Below, in pieces: positions 20,001 through 30,204 of a stretch of 64,000 nucleotides of DNA. The stretch lies in contig NC_085922.1 of assembly GCF_035222485.1 (NCBI RefSeq), positions 3,487,001-3,551,000 on the forward strand, in the 5' to 3' direction. Position numbers and translations under genes: made by a program. Under the pieces are notes generated by a model that was not told the origin of the DNA, made no database searches, and saw only the letters and a list, made by a program, of their open reading frames with translations. This DNA comes from Podospora pseudoanserina. Lineage: Eukaryota; Ascomycota; Sordariomycetes; Sordariales; Podosporaceae. How positions within the stretch are numbered: position 1 is the first letter of the stretch; every line of letters starts with the position of its first letter.

Positions 20001-20274
20001 GGGAGTTTTTTGTTTTGTTTTTTTCTGGTCAAGCAGGTGTTTTGGTGGGATGGGTTTGTGTATTTTATGTGGAATTTGGTATAGAATAGTAACACCCCAG
20101 TAGGAATAGGATTCCCGTCATGTTTGCCGACTAGGTATGCAAGGCAAGTATGAATCCTCCTTCTTTGCACCAACACTATCGTGTATGCTAACATTTTCTC
20201 CAGATGGTCAAGAAGGAAGGGAGAAAAAAAAAACATGGGTATCATCTTCACTCTCCCAACCTCAACCACTCCCC

Positions 20275-21329
20275 CTATTGCTGCCTAAACCCATGCCCGC
20301 CCCCCATCCCGTACGGCCTCAACATGCTCAGGCTCTGCATAATCACGCTCAGCTCCGCCCTCTCCTCCTCGTCCCAGTACATCTGCCCCTTTGCGATGCT
20401 GTTCTGCCAGTCCCCGACCATGTTCTGGATATCCCTCAGCAAGTCGTCCGCCTGTGCCATGTTCTCAATCGTCTTTGGGTGCGTTGACCAGTGGGACTCC
20501 TGCGCGGACCAGATCTTCATCCGGAGCTTGAACAAGGCGCGGAGGAGCTTTATGCACCGCTGGACCTCGACGGGAGAGGCTTTGGCCTGCTTGGAGAAGT
20601 CGCTCGGCTTAGGGAGCGGGTTGTTGACGGGTTGGGGCTGGGGTTGGGGTTTCCTGAGGGTAAAAGGGCGGGGCGGTGGTGGTTTGGAGTCCTGTTGCTG
20701 TTGCGGAGGCTGTGGGGGGAAGTTGTTGTAGCCGCGGTTGGAGGCGCCGAGGCTGTCGCTGCTGTATCTGGTGTCGGGGGTGCTCACGCCTCCGCCGTAG
20801 GAGCTGGGGTTGCTGCTGCCGCTGGTGTAGACGTTGGTCAGGCTGTTGTGTTGACTGTTTGGTGTCGGGGGTTCGGGGGGATCGGGTGGTTCTGGTATTG
20901 GTTTGGCCCGAGATGCTGATTGAAGCTTTGCGTTGGGGGAGCATACGAAGATGGGGCAGGCTGGTACTGAACGGGGACCGGAGGAGCAGAGTATTGCACC
21001 GGTGTCGGTGCCGGGCGGCCGTATCCCAGGTCGTATTGCGATGCTGCTGGAGGAGCGGGATTTTGAGGGGGAGGGCGATATGGCAGGAACCCGCCGTTGT
21101 TGTCTTCCTCGATGGGGCCAAGGTTATTGCGCCCGGGAAGAGCCCCTGAGTATCGAGATGAGACAGACATGGAAGAATACCTCTGCGAATTCATGCCTGC
21201 GTTTCTCGGAGTCGATTTGTTGTAGTCCGCCCCATAAGGGTTATCATTGTTCGGGGCTGCTTGGGAGGATGCTTTGAGAGAGCTCATGCTCTTTCGGCGA
21301 TCAAGCCATCCTTTGACACGGCTGGCCAT
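20275..21329 (-). CDS. Hypothetical Pro/Gln-rich protein with conserved helical C-terminus, one frame discontinuity
   Basis: The N-terminal frame starts at 21329 (MASRVKGWLDRRKSMSSLKA) and the C-terminal frame ends at 20275. The middle is low-complexity (Pro, Gln, Tyr, Ser), and the last 110 residues are helical (VEVQRCIKLLRALFKLRMKI, QADDLLRDIQNMVGDWQNSI). The two frames overlap around 20838-20880 and are offset by one base. The plus-strand run of six G at 20875-20880 is the natural place for a lost base: one more C on the coding strand joins PIPPEPPTPNSQHNS to NVYTSGSSNPSSYGG without a break, giving about 350 aa. A splice alternative was not evident. The family is unknown to me; the conserved basic N-terminus and helical C-terminus suggest a cytoskeletal or scaffold role, but that is a guess. 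Convergent with gpi3. Confidence 0.7.
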
Positions 21330-22094
21330 GGTTGATGATCTTTACAGATTGTACAGAAAAGAATAGTACAATACAGCAAAGTCAATGACTGAGGTCTGTC
21401 CAAAGGGGCAGCAGGGAGGAGGTTATGCAAGATTGTATTTCTGACTCTGAGTTCAAGTTCCAGTCCGAGGAGCCAAAGAGTAAAGAGAATACTGGGGGCA
21501 AGTGCAAGGTGAGGGAAAGACGAGGACTTGATGGCCGCCGAGGCACACCAGGGGACTTTTGGCGGCCAAGCAGCCCATCCGGTCCCCCTTGACAGGTATT
21601 TATGTATCTCGACAGCCCGCACTGTGTACAAGTTGAACGTGTAAGCCGTGTGCAAGAACAGCCGCTCTAGAACCCCTGCACGTAGAGCTGAGGCTTGCAT
21701 TAGGTCGCCTGCAGCTAGGGTAGCTTTGGGCGCGCCAAACGACAGTCGGATTGGGCATTGGCACAAGGCTCTGAAGGGAGCCTTTGTATTGGCAGACTCG
21801 TAATTCTAGCCCCCAAGGTAGACTCAAGATGGCTTAGAAATGGGGATGGTTCGCAGTTCGAGACCTCCACGGAAAGGGATCGATATCGGTGTCGTCTTTT
21901 TCTGGAGCTGGCTGACATTCACTGCCTAACCCAGCTGCCCCCTTCTCACTTTTCGGGTATGGCTCTCTTCCGCTGGATACCTATTCTCACGACCCCCGAC
22001 TCAAAGCTGTTGCAACAAGTAAGAGCACTATGGATGGGTTTTCTCTTGGGTCTGCGAAACAGAAATCAACATTTCCAGTGATCCGGGGCTACCC
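21330..22094. other. Intergenic region upstream of the Pro/Gln-rich gene
   Basis: Promoter of the minus-strand gene ending at 20275 and 3' flank of the Hsp70-like gene. Several open frames exist on both strands, but none has a recognisable domain or a credible splice structure. Confidence 0.5.
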
Positions 22095-24958
22095 CTATTC
22101 CAAGGCTATCTTCCTCGACGCCAATGTAGTCTCCCCACTCTTAATGCTTACAGTCACCTCGTCAAACACCTGAATCTCAACCACGACATGGAACTGCAAC
22201 TGCCTCCCTTGTTGCTTGTTTCCCGTCTCCACGGGAACAATATGTGCCTGTGGAACATCGGTCAAATTGACCTTCAATGTATACATCTGTTCAGACTCTA
22301 GGTTGGATATTAGCAAAGGGTTAATCATCATCAACATTTGCCATGACCTGTGCGTACCCTCTTTGACCATGCTCATCGCTGTCGGTGCCTTGTCTCTTGA
22401 CGAGGACAAAAATACAACATCCCGAAAGACGGCCGCCGGCTGCTGTGGTACTCCGCGCCCACCTCGTTTGTTCTGCAACTGTGTGCCAGGGAATTCGCTT
22501 GCGTTCATCGAGAAGTGTAATTCGTATCTTGCCACTGTGGGTTTGTTGGGGAGAATCGCGTCGCCTTTCTGGATAAACCAACGGATTTGGTCCGTTGCCC
22601 ATTTGATGCCCTGGGTATCGACATCGATGTCGCTGCGGGCGTGGTTCTCGTACGAAGCGAATGGCCTGCGCACCTTTATGCCGTAATATCGTGGGCAGCT
22701 TATAACATGCTTGGGCTTCTCAGTGTAGACACCCAGAGACTTGATGATGGCGCCTCTGGCGACGGCAGCCCATGAGCCGTTTCCTTCTTCAAGCTCAATC
22801 TTTTGCTTGGTGCAAAACTCCTTGACCCTTTGGATCAAGTATTTATTCTGCGCAAACCCGCCAGAAAGGAAGACGGTCTGTGAAGGTTTAGCGTGTGTTC
22901 ACAGCCATCAGGCGTGGGAGGGCGGATTGCTTACCTTGACCGGAAGCTCTTCTCCCAGCTTGATTTGAGTTACAGCTTGCTGAATAAGATAGACAGTCTT
23001 GTTGACCGATCGGTCAAACATCTTTTTCAGGTCGGCCCTGGTAGATGGCATGTAAGAATACGCCATCAGCACATTGGTCACAATAACTTACGGTGTTATA
23101 CTCAGCGCTCCGTTCGAGACACCTTTCATTTCCTCAGAGATGCGGAAGCTCTTCGGCAAATAGATAGGAGCTGTTAATCCGCTCTCCTTTCCATCGTAAC
23201 TGTGCTTGATGACCTGGAACTTCTCTTGTATGCCACGAAGTGTAGGCCTCATGATAGTATGCCCTCCAGCAGCATGCTTGACACCTTCCGTGGTGAGCTG
23301 CTGCCAGGCCTTGTCCCCTAACTGGTACGCTGCGAAAGCCTCGAAGTCATCGTCGACGCAAGTCGACCCACAAGTAGCGCCTGGGAAAAAGTTAGCGAGC
23401 CCAGTCAGGCAACAATAATCAGCAAGCTTACCCAAAGGATTTCCGACTTGGTCCAGCTTCATCTCCTTCTTCTCGTAGTCAATGTCCACAACTTTGTAAC
23501 AAGCAAGATCCTATCACAGCAGGTCTGATTAGACCTGGTCTTTGTCATGAATGCTAGGGAAAGACTCACAACGGTCCCACCGCCAGCATCGACCACAATG
23601 AAACAATCATTCTGTTTTGCCTTATCAGTCAAGTTCAACACTGGCTAAGGTAGCCATAAACTGCGGGCTCGTACCTTTCTGAACCGCACCCGGTTGTTCT
23701 TCCATGCCTCACGAAGCGTAAAGTGAGCACAGGCAACCGGCTCAGAGACAAATGAAATGTTCTCCAGCTTGGGGAAGAGGTCATGATTAAAGGCTGCCCG
23801 AACGGCACGGTACGTAGAGTTGAGGGCTCGGTCTGACCAAATCTACTTGATGAGTTAGCCACATACAGTACAAGGCATGGGAAAATAAGCACTTACTGCT
23901 GGATGAGTGACAGCCAAGTCTATGGCAACATTTGACAGCACATGCCTGCCAAGCTCAGTGGTGATGATCTTTTCTGTCTTCTCTGCAACCTCATTTAAGT
24001 AGTCCTTGACAATCTCCTCGGGTTCTTTGGCAAGATGCTCGGGAATGCCGTTCTCGATCACTTCCTCCTCGCTGAGGTCCAGATCGCGAAGTTCCTTGAG
24101 CAACTCGCTCAGGGTCCGCAGCTCGTCGAGGCGAGTGCCCATTGCCTCGAGCTGAATCTTTGTCTTCTTCAACACCAAGGAGTTATCGTCAATGTCGTAG
24201 CCATACTGTGCACAGCCTTTAGGCGTGACGGAGTAGGACAGTTGGGATGGGACTTTTTCCTGCTCTTCCTTTGGTGGCCAAGCTGTGATTACTTTGATGT
24301 CTTCTGTGAATTCCTCCAACCCGCGATGTTTCAAGTTGTTGGCAGATACGGGCAAATAAGCAACACCTGGTTTTGCCCGCAACATCAGCGTGACATCTAC
24401 CTAATGGGCAATCAAGGGACTGGACATACCGGTGTAGGTGGTGCCATAGTCAAGAGCAATCTGCAGACGTGTTTCTCCTGTTGGTACAGCGGCCGGCTGT
24501 GCTGGTGGAGGAGGTTTTGGCATGACATCGGGCGTTCGTTGGCCTTCAAATTGCAGTTGGACTGATCGCTGTCCCTGGCCACCCTGGGTTTTCACATTGA
24601 CCTGACCTCCAAATGATGGGGCTGTCAGAGGCGGCATAGGGCTACTGAAGCTTGCTGGGCCCGGGGGTTGCCATTGGGATGGCGGAGCTGAAGCTGGGGG
24701 ACGGGGATTTATTTGAGAGCCATATGCTGATGCCGAGAGCTTGTATGAAGACGGGGATGCCGTCGACGCCGGGGCATCGTTCGTGCTCTGGGCAGCGGGA
24801 GAGGACGTTCGTTGCGGAGCTGTGTGCTTGTTTGAGAACAGTCCAGGAGGTAACCCCGTGAACGTGAATTGCCCAAATGCTTCAGATGTTGAGCCTGATT
24901 GTAAGGGGGGAGGTGGCGGCGGTTTAGCGGTAGGAGGGGGTGGTGTCGAGGAAGCCAT
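22095..24958 (-). CDS. HSPA12-like actin-fold/Hsp70-family ATPase with Pro-rich N-terminus, 8 exons
   Basis: complement(join(22095..22877, 22935..23037, 23092..23380, 23432..23510, 23570..23611, 23675..23842, 23897..24366, 24430..24958)), 820 aa. All junctions are in phase. About 165 residues are disordered (Pro/Ser/Ala/Gln-rich) and precede the ATPase core: phosphate-1 ALDYGTTYTGVAY (about 171), phosphate-2 VVDAGGGTVDLACY (about 395, partly on a 42-nt exon) and adenosine motif TVFLSGGFAQNKYL (about 561). DLAVTHPAIWSDRALN and SFVSEPVACAHF match the divergent fungal Hsp70-like group related to HSPA12, which lacks a canonical peptide-binding domain and the EEVD tail. A beta-rich C-terminal region of about 170 residues follows. 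The substrate and role are unknown; filamentous fungi often carry many paralogues of this group. Confidence 0.9.
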
Positions 24959-25631
24959 GATGCCAATAATGCCAATGGGCTGAAGCGAGGTGATTCAGAG
25001 CATCAGAAAGAAAGACTTGAAGCAAGATGCATGTATCTGTAAAGTAAAGAGGTGAGAAGATATGGAAGTTGCTGTCCGGTCAGACAGAACACAGAGATGA
25101 TGCCCCTCCAAGGGGGTTTGCCTTGGGCCTTGGGCCCCCGGCCTGAACAATTGGATGATCCATGTCGGTGACGGATACACTCGAAGCGCTCGCATGGTGA
25201 GGCTGGATTGATGGGACTGGTGAGAGGAAGTGTGAGTTGGTTGCGCCGCGCACCACCCCGCTGCATGTGGCGCCTACTAGCGCAATATGCTGCGCCTTCC
25301 TTGAGCTTGGGCTGGGGAGCTATGAGGGGAGGGGGGAGGGGCAGTAATCAGTTACCACTCCGTTTTGTGCACTGTGTGCAATGACAAAACAAACTGCATG
25401 GACACAAGCCTGAGGTGTTAATGGAAAGGCACCATTTTTCAGCTCTGGCGGGGGGTCGGCAGCACAGAGACGAGATAACCCGATGGGTGATCAGGCTACG
25501 GAGGAGGTGATGCACCTTCTTGGTGCTCATCTCTGTCTTGCTACTTCGTACGATGCCATCACCACCCTTCACGGTTCAGTTCCTTTCTTTTGAACTTGAC
25601 TCTCTAGGTATTTCACCTCCTTGTCGTCAGC
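24959..25631. promoter_or_regulatory. Divergent promoter, Hsp70-like gene / 1049-aa coiled-coil gene
   Basis: A 673-bp head-to-head region. Contains GGGCCTTGGGCCC-like palindromic sequence near 25124-25140. No supported coding frame. Confidence 0.45.
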
Positions 25632-28600
25632 ATGGCGAACATACCCAACAACTTCGCGACGCCGGCATATCCGGATTTACAGCCTGCTGTTCCTCCTCGC
25701 GGATCGTCTACTGCTCGAAACATCTTTGACAAAACCAAGAAAAAGGTCTCCAACTTTGGAAGGAAAGACAGGCCACCAGAGAAGCCCAAGCAAAAGAACA
25801 ATCCAGATGTCGTCAACAAACTATCACAAAAGACACTGAACGAGTTACCTGTTGAGGTGCTGAACACGATGGACGTCGACCAGCTTATTCATCTCCGCTC
25901 AGACAATCTCAAGAGAGTTTCGAAAAGCAGGATATGTGAAATTCCTGAAGATGGGGTTCGGTATTTAGCCAACCACCATCCGCGCAGACTGGCTGTCGTG
26001 TTGACAAAAGCACCTGAGCTTACGGGCTATCTCAACAACAAGGAGGTCGGAATATTATCAGAGCTCGATGCAGCAACATTTCTGAAACTGCCCGATGTGA
26101 TCAAGGAACGGCTCTCCCAAGCATGTCCAGAGTACTACCAACGGATGATGTCCCAACCCCAGCATGCTCTTCCACACCAGCCAGCACCAAACACACATTC
26201 TGGTGATCCTCATGCTCGCGCTCAGCAACCTGTGCGGTCCGCGTCAGTTCAGCCATCACCTTCTGACGCCCCGGTTCTTCCTCCTGTAAATTTTACCACA
26301 GGTCCTCGAATGGATGCGACTCAGGACGCCTATTCACCGGTGAATGCCACTCTTCAAGTGCCGTTCAGCGATTCCCACCCCGAACATGTAACACAATTCC
26401 CGCCACCATCAACCACGATCGGTCCCCGCACCTATTCACTTCCACACAACACCTACCACTCACAATTTTCACGATATCCCCTGTCTTCTTCCAGCCCTCC
26501 CCCTTCCTCTAGCTCCCCTAATAACGGACTGCCTGTCAGTCAGACGTCTTTCGGTACGCCCGCTGCAACTCTCGTCACTCCTTCAATGTCCTCGGGGCTC
26601 TCGAGGTCCTCCAGTCCAACGGGATACTTCAAACCAAACCCTCAGTCTTATTCAGGTCTCCAAGGTCCCTTGAACCAAAATGGCAACAGACCAACACTAC
26701 AAGATTCTGCAGGACCACCCCCAGCCGTCCCACCTAAAAGCATCGCCCATCACAGCTTTGAGATGGCCCTTCCAAGCACCCAGGCTCAAGGAGAACTGAG
26801 CTTGCCTATCCAAAACCCAGACCCTCAGAGCTTCCGAGCACGCCAACAATCCCAAATCCTAGGAGAGCCTGCTGATCAACTTACCAAGGATGAGAGAATC
26901 CGCGACTTGGAGGCTCAGTTCGAGGTCTGGAAGGTTGAGAAAACCAACTTGACCCAGAAGGTAGCAAGCTTGACGGAGAGTTTGGAAAGCGAAAGAGAAC
27001 GTTTGGAGAGCGAAAGGAAGAGCACAGGTACTCTCCACCAGAACATCGGTTCCCTGAAAAACGAGAAGGGGCGACTGGAAAATGAGAAGAAGCTGGTCGA
27101 GGACGAGAAACAGCGAGTGGAACACGAGAGGGACGCGCTTGAGAGGGAACAGATCAAGTTGGAAGGAGGGATCAAGAAATACTTGGCTGCTAAGAAGTGG
27201 AAAGGCCTGGAGCAACAAAAGACCGCTTTTGACATGATCATTGACTACTGTAACGAACAACTCGCCTCAGTGGCAGATTGGGAGGACTACAACAAAGAGC
27301 AAACGGCACGGGTGGAGAAAATCAAGTTGGAGAATGAACGCTTGGTGCAGAATTTGAAGGACCAAGACGAGCTCATTGCAGAACGCAACAAATGGTGGGA
27401 GGAATTTCAGGCCTTGGACAACCGTCTCAAGCAACTAAACCCGGAGCACGAACGAAGACTTCAGGAAGAGAAAGACAGACACCAGCTCCAGCTCCAGGAG
27501 GAGAGGAAGCGGCATCATCACAGGTTTAATGCGGAGATCGGCAAGCTTAATACGGAAATAGAGGCCTTGAAAAGGAAACTCGACAGTCATAAGGCCGATC
27601 AACTTGCTGCGACGGAGAAGGTCCGAACAACGCTTCAAGCCGAGATCGACACACTGCGACAGGAGAAGAACATAATGCAGACACAGTACCAATCGTACAA
27701 GGATGCCCACGACCAAAAACTCCGGAGGCTGACGGAGGAGCATGAGGTGGCTTTGAGCCAGCAAAAGATCGATCACGAACAGAAGATGCAAGCATTCCAC
27801 GCTCAATGTCAAGACCTCATCAACCAAGTCGGTATACAGTGGGAACTCAACAAACAACAAGCTGTCAAGGATCTCGAGAACAAGGTCCGCTTGCTGGAGA
27901 GCAGCCTGGTCGACAACTCGGACGACTATCGGCCGGCAACCGATGATCACCTTCAAGTCGACTTTGACCAGCTCAATCTTGACATCAGCAAAATAACGCA
28001 TAACTTGCCTGCGGTTGACTTTTTCCAGGTCAACCAACTAGACCCTGGCGCGTTTTTGGAGAGGGAAGGGAGGGATCAGCTGAGGTTCCTGTTGCAGGGC
28101 ATCTTCTGGGAGCACATGATGTATGGCTTCTTTTCTGCTCCTTTCGGGCTCGGTGCCTTGGGTCCCCAGCAGGGGAAGCAGAGGCTTCTTGAAGTCTGGA
28201 TTGCCTACCGCAAATTACTTGGGACGGAGAAGTCTGAGGGTATGTGTCTAGATCACGACTACGCAATTTTTCCAATGCTAACAAAGTCGCTCGTTAATAT
28301 AGTTCGCTTGCCCATTGGGGAGTATGACATGGCAACGATTGAAGAAGACTACGTCAATTTCCTCCGGAATGACAAGGAGACCAACAAATGGAGATCGTCC
28401 ACCTTCCAGGCCGTCATGGCGGCCTTGCTACCGAAGAAGGACAAAGCTCACTCGCCTTTGTCTGACTACCTGAGCTCGCCATTCTTCCAGAACCGCAACA
28501 ATGTCCGCGAAAATATACTAACAGAACTTCGCCGCATATGCGTTGGTGGAATCCCGCAAGCCATCGAACAGACGGTTGAGAAGATGGTGTTCAAGGCCAG

Positions 28601-28844
28601 CGAACTTGCTCTCCAATTCGGGATGCAACGGTCAGAGCTTGGTCTTATGTTTCCTCAAAGGAACACCTTGGTTCTGCTAGGTCAAGATTTTGTGCTTTGC
28701 TATGACAATGATGCCGAGCATGGGATGCAGAAGCCCGTGTTCCTCAGCGTATCTCCGATGTGCTACAAGACAGGTGATGGGAGGAAGGATACCACAACTA
28801 CGAAGGTGATCTCGCCTGGACAGATATATCCACACGCCCAGTAG
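25632..28844 (+). CDS. Large coiled-coil protein of unknown function, 1049 aa
   Basis: join(25632..28239, 28303..28844). The 63-nt intron has a GTATGT donor, a GCTAACA branch point and an ATATAG acceptor. It is a multiple of three without stops, so an unspliced mRNA would add 21 residues. Regions: a basic N-terminal segment (KKKVSNFGRKDRPPEKPKQK); a Leu-rich helical repeat (about 60-180) with recurrent LPxxV/LxxL spacing; a Pro/Ser-rich disordered linker (about 180-410); a long coiled coil (about 420-765: LEAQFEVWKVEKTNL, ESERERLESERKSTG, EKQRVEHERDALEREQ); and a C-terminal helical globular region (about 790-1049). No membrane or signal segment is seen. I do not recognise the family. The architecture would suit a scaffold or tether, but nothing in the sequence proves this. 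Confidence 0.85.
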   Translation: MANIPNNFATPAYPDLQPAVPPRGSSTARNIFDKTKKKVSNFGRKDRPPEKPKQKNNPDVVNKLSQKTLNELPVEVLNTMDVDQLIHLRSDNLKRVSKSRICEIPEDGVRYLANHHPRRLAVVLTKAPELTGYLNNKEVGILSELDAATFLKLPDVIKERLSQACPEYYQRMMSQPQHALPHQPAPNTHSGDPHARAQQPVRSASVQPSPSDAPVLPPVNFTTGPRMDATQDAYSPVNATLQVPFSDSHPEHVTQFPPPSTTIGPRTYSLPHNTYHSQFSRYPLSSSSPPPSSSSPNNGLPVSQTSFGTPAATLVTPSMSSGLSRSSSPTGYFKPNPQSYSGLQGPLNQNGNRPTLQDSAGPPPAVPPKSIAHHSFEMALPSTQAQGELSLPIQNPDPQSFRARQQSQILGEPADQLTKDERIRDLEAQFEVWKVEKTNLTQKVASLTESLESERERLESERKSTGTLHQNIGSLKNEKGRLENEKKLVEDEKQRVEHERDALEREQIKLEGGIKKYLAAKKWKGLEQQKTAFDMIIDYCNEQLASVADWEDYNKEQTARVEKIKLENERLVQNLKDQDELIAERNKWWEEFQALDNRLKQLNPEHERRLQEEKDRHQLQLQEERKRHHHRFNAEIGKLNTEIEALKRKLDSHKADQLAATEKVRTTLQAEIDTLRQEKNIMQTQYQSYKDAHDQKLRRLTEEHEVALSQQKIDHEQKMQAFHAQCQDLINQVGIQWELNKQQAVKDLENKVRLLESSLVDNSDDYRPATDDHLQVDFDQLNLDISKITHNLPAVDFFQVNQLDPGAFLEREGRDQLRFLLQGIFWEHMMYGFFSAPFGLGALGPQQGKQRLLEVWIAYRKLLGTEKSEGMCLDHDYAIFPMLTKSLVNIVRLPIGEYDMATIEEDYVNFLRNDKETNKWRSSTFQAVMAALLPKKDKAHSPLSDYLSSPFFQNRNNVRENILTELRRICVGGIPQAIEQTVEKMVFKASELALQFGMQRSELGLMFPQRNTLVLLGQDFVLCYDNDAEHGMQKPVFLSVSPMCYKTGDGRKDTTTTKVISPGQIYPHAQ

Positions 28845-30204
28845 AAGGTTGGGATCCCGTTCAAGTCAAGTACGAGTTGCAAGTCGGGTCGTCGGGTTCA
28901 TGGGTGGTTGGTTGGCGACTAGATCCTCAACGCAGATTGCTGCCTTAATTCACGTCGCCTAGTTAGACAGGTGCCTGGACTATTGTCTCAAAGTCCAACA
29001 TCTTTCATCATTTAATCTTGACCTTCTTTACGTGGTCTCATATTTCACACGAAAGACTCAGGGTTAATGGTGTGGCCTTAAGAACCCTTCATGTTAAATT
29101 CATAACCCCAACAGCAAGATCCAAACCAAGTCCAAACGCATCGCCAATCCATGAAGAAAAAAGACAAGAACAGGATGTCTGTGAAACCGCAGTCTTTATG
29201 AGAGCAATGATATTAGGCGTTGCTTAACAAACTAACAGATTTGCTGTTGATTCTGCCGGGAACCTGTTAGCACATAGGGTTAGACCACAGGGAATCAGCC
29301 CCACCGTGGTCCACTCTGTGCGACGGGAGCGTGGAATCACTTCAACTTCCCAAGTCTCGACCTCGTCCAATATATCTCCTCCAGCCGCAGCAATGAGGCA
29401 CCAGATTGTCCGCTGTTTCCCAGATTGCTCTCATTCTTCTGGTCAGCTCCAAGTAGCCGACCCCTCACTTTGTGGCGTCTAGCCGCATATTTCACGTCGC
29501 TCTGGGCGGTTCTCGAGACGAGGCTCCGGCCATCGATAACACCAGTCCAGAACAAGCTTGCACCTCATGGCCGCACAGTGCGCGTGCTACAGGCCCCCAG
29601 CATGGGGACTTTGAATCCAAGTCTTCCCTCTCTTATCACGGCACAGCAGCTCAAGTGCAGTCGAGACCTAAGCAAGTTGTCGGACCTGAACGAGCCTCCC
29701 ATTGGCCGTCCGTCTTGTCATCCCGCCAAGAAGGATGAAGCCGCATTTCCTCTTACAGACGCGCCTGCAATAGCGCGGGCCAAGCTGAATGGTTCGCTCA
29801 GCCAGAGTAACCGATCAAACACCACATTGTTGAGGAGGCCGATGGCACCTTGACCCAAGGCAGACTCCCCTGTGGATGGGGTCTGCCAGAGAACATGGCT
29901 CAACCAGGTACCCGGGCTGCGGCTTGTGAGCATCCCGATGCCATCTTTCGAGGAGCCTTGTGGCTGTCCATTGACATGAGACACACTGACCACACCAAGT
30001 AGATGGACTCATGGCACAAGAAAACTCCACCAGGTGATGGCAATCCTTGTGGAATCAGACATCAACGCCCTCTACTCGACAAGATAACGCTTTTCATACC
30101 ATTGAGTCATCCACTCTCCTCAAATTATCACCTCATGGGGCTGGTAGCCTATTACAAGATGAGCTAGGACTCGACGACTGGTTTACAGGCAAAATCATCT
30201 CACG
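28845..30204. other. Long intergenic region, 1.36 kb
   Basis: Contains the 3' flank of the coiled-coil gene and the promoter of the 1278-aa gene. Plus-strand frames at 29425-29853 and 30047-30493 have no recognisable features. An upstream coding exon of the next gene cannot be excluded between about 29700 and 30200. No tRNA or repeat was seen. Confidence 0.45.
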
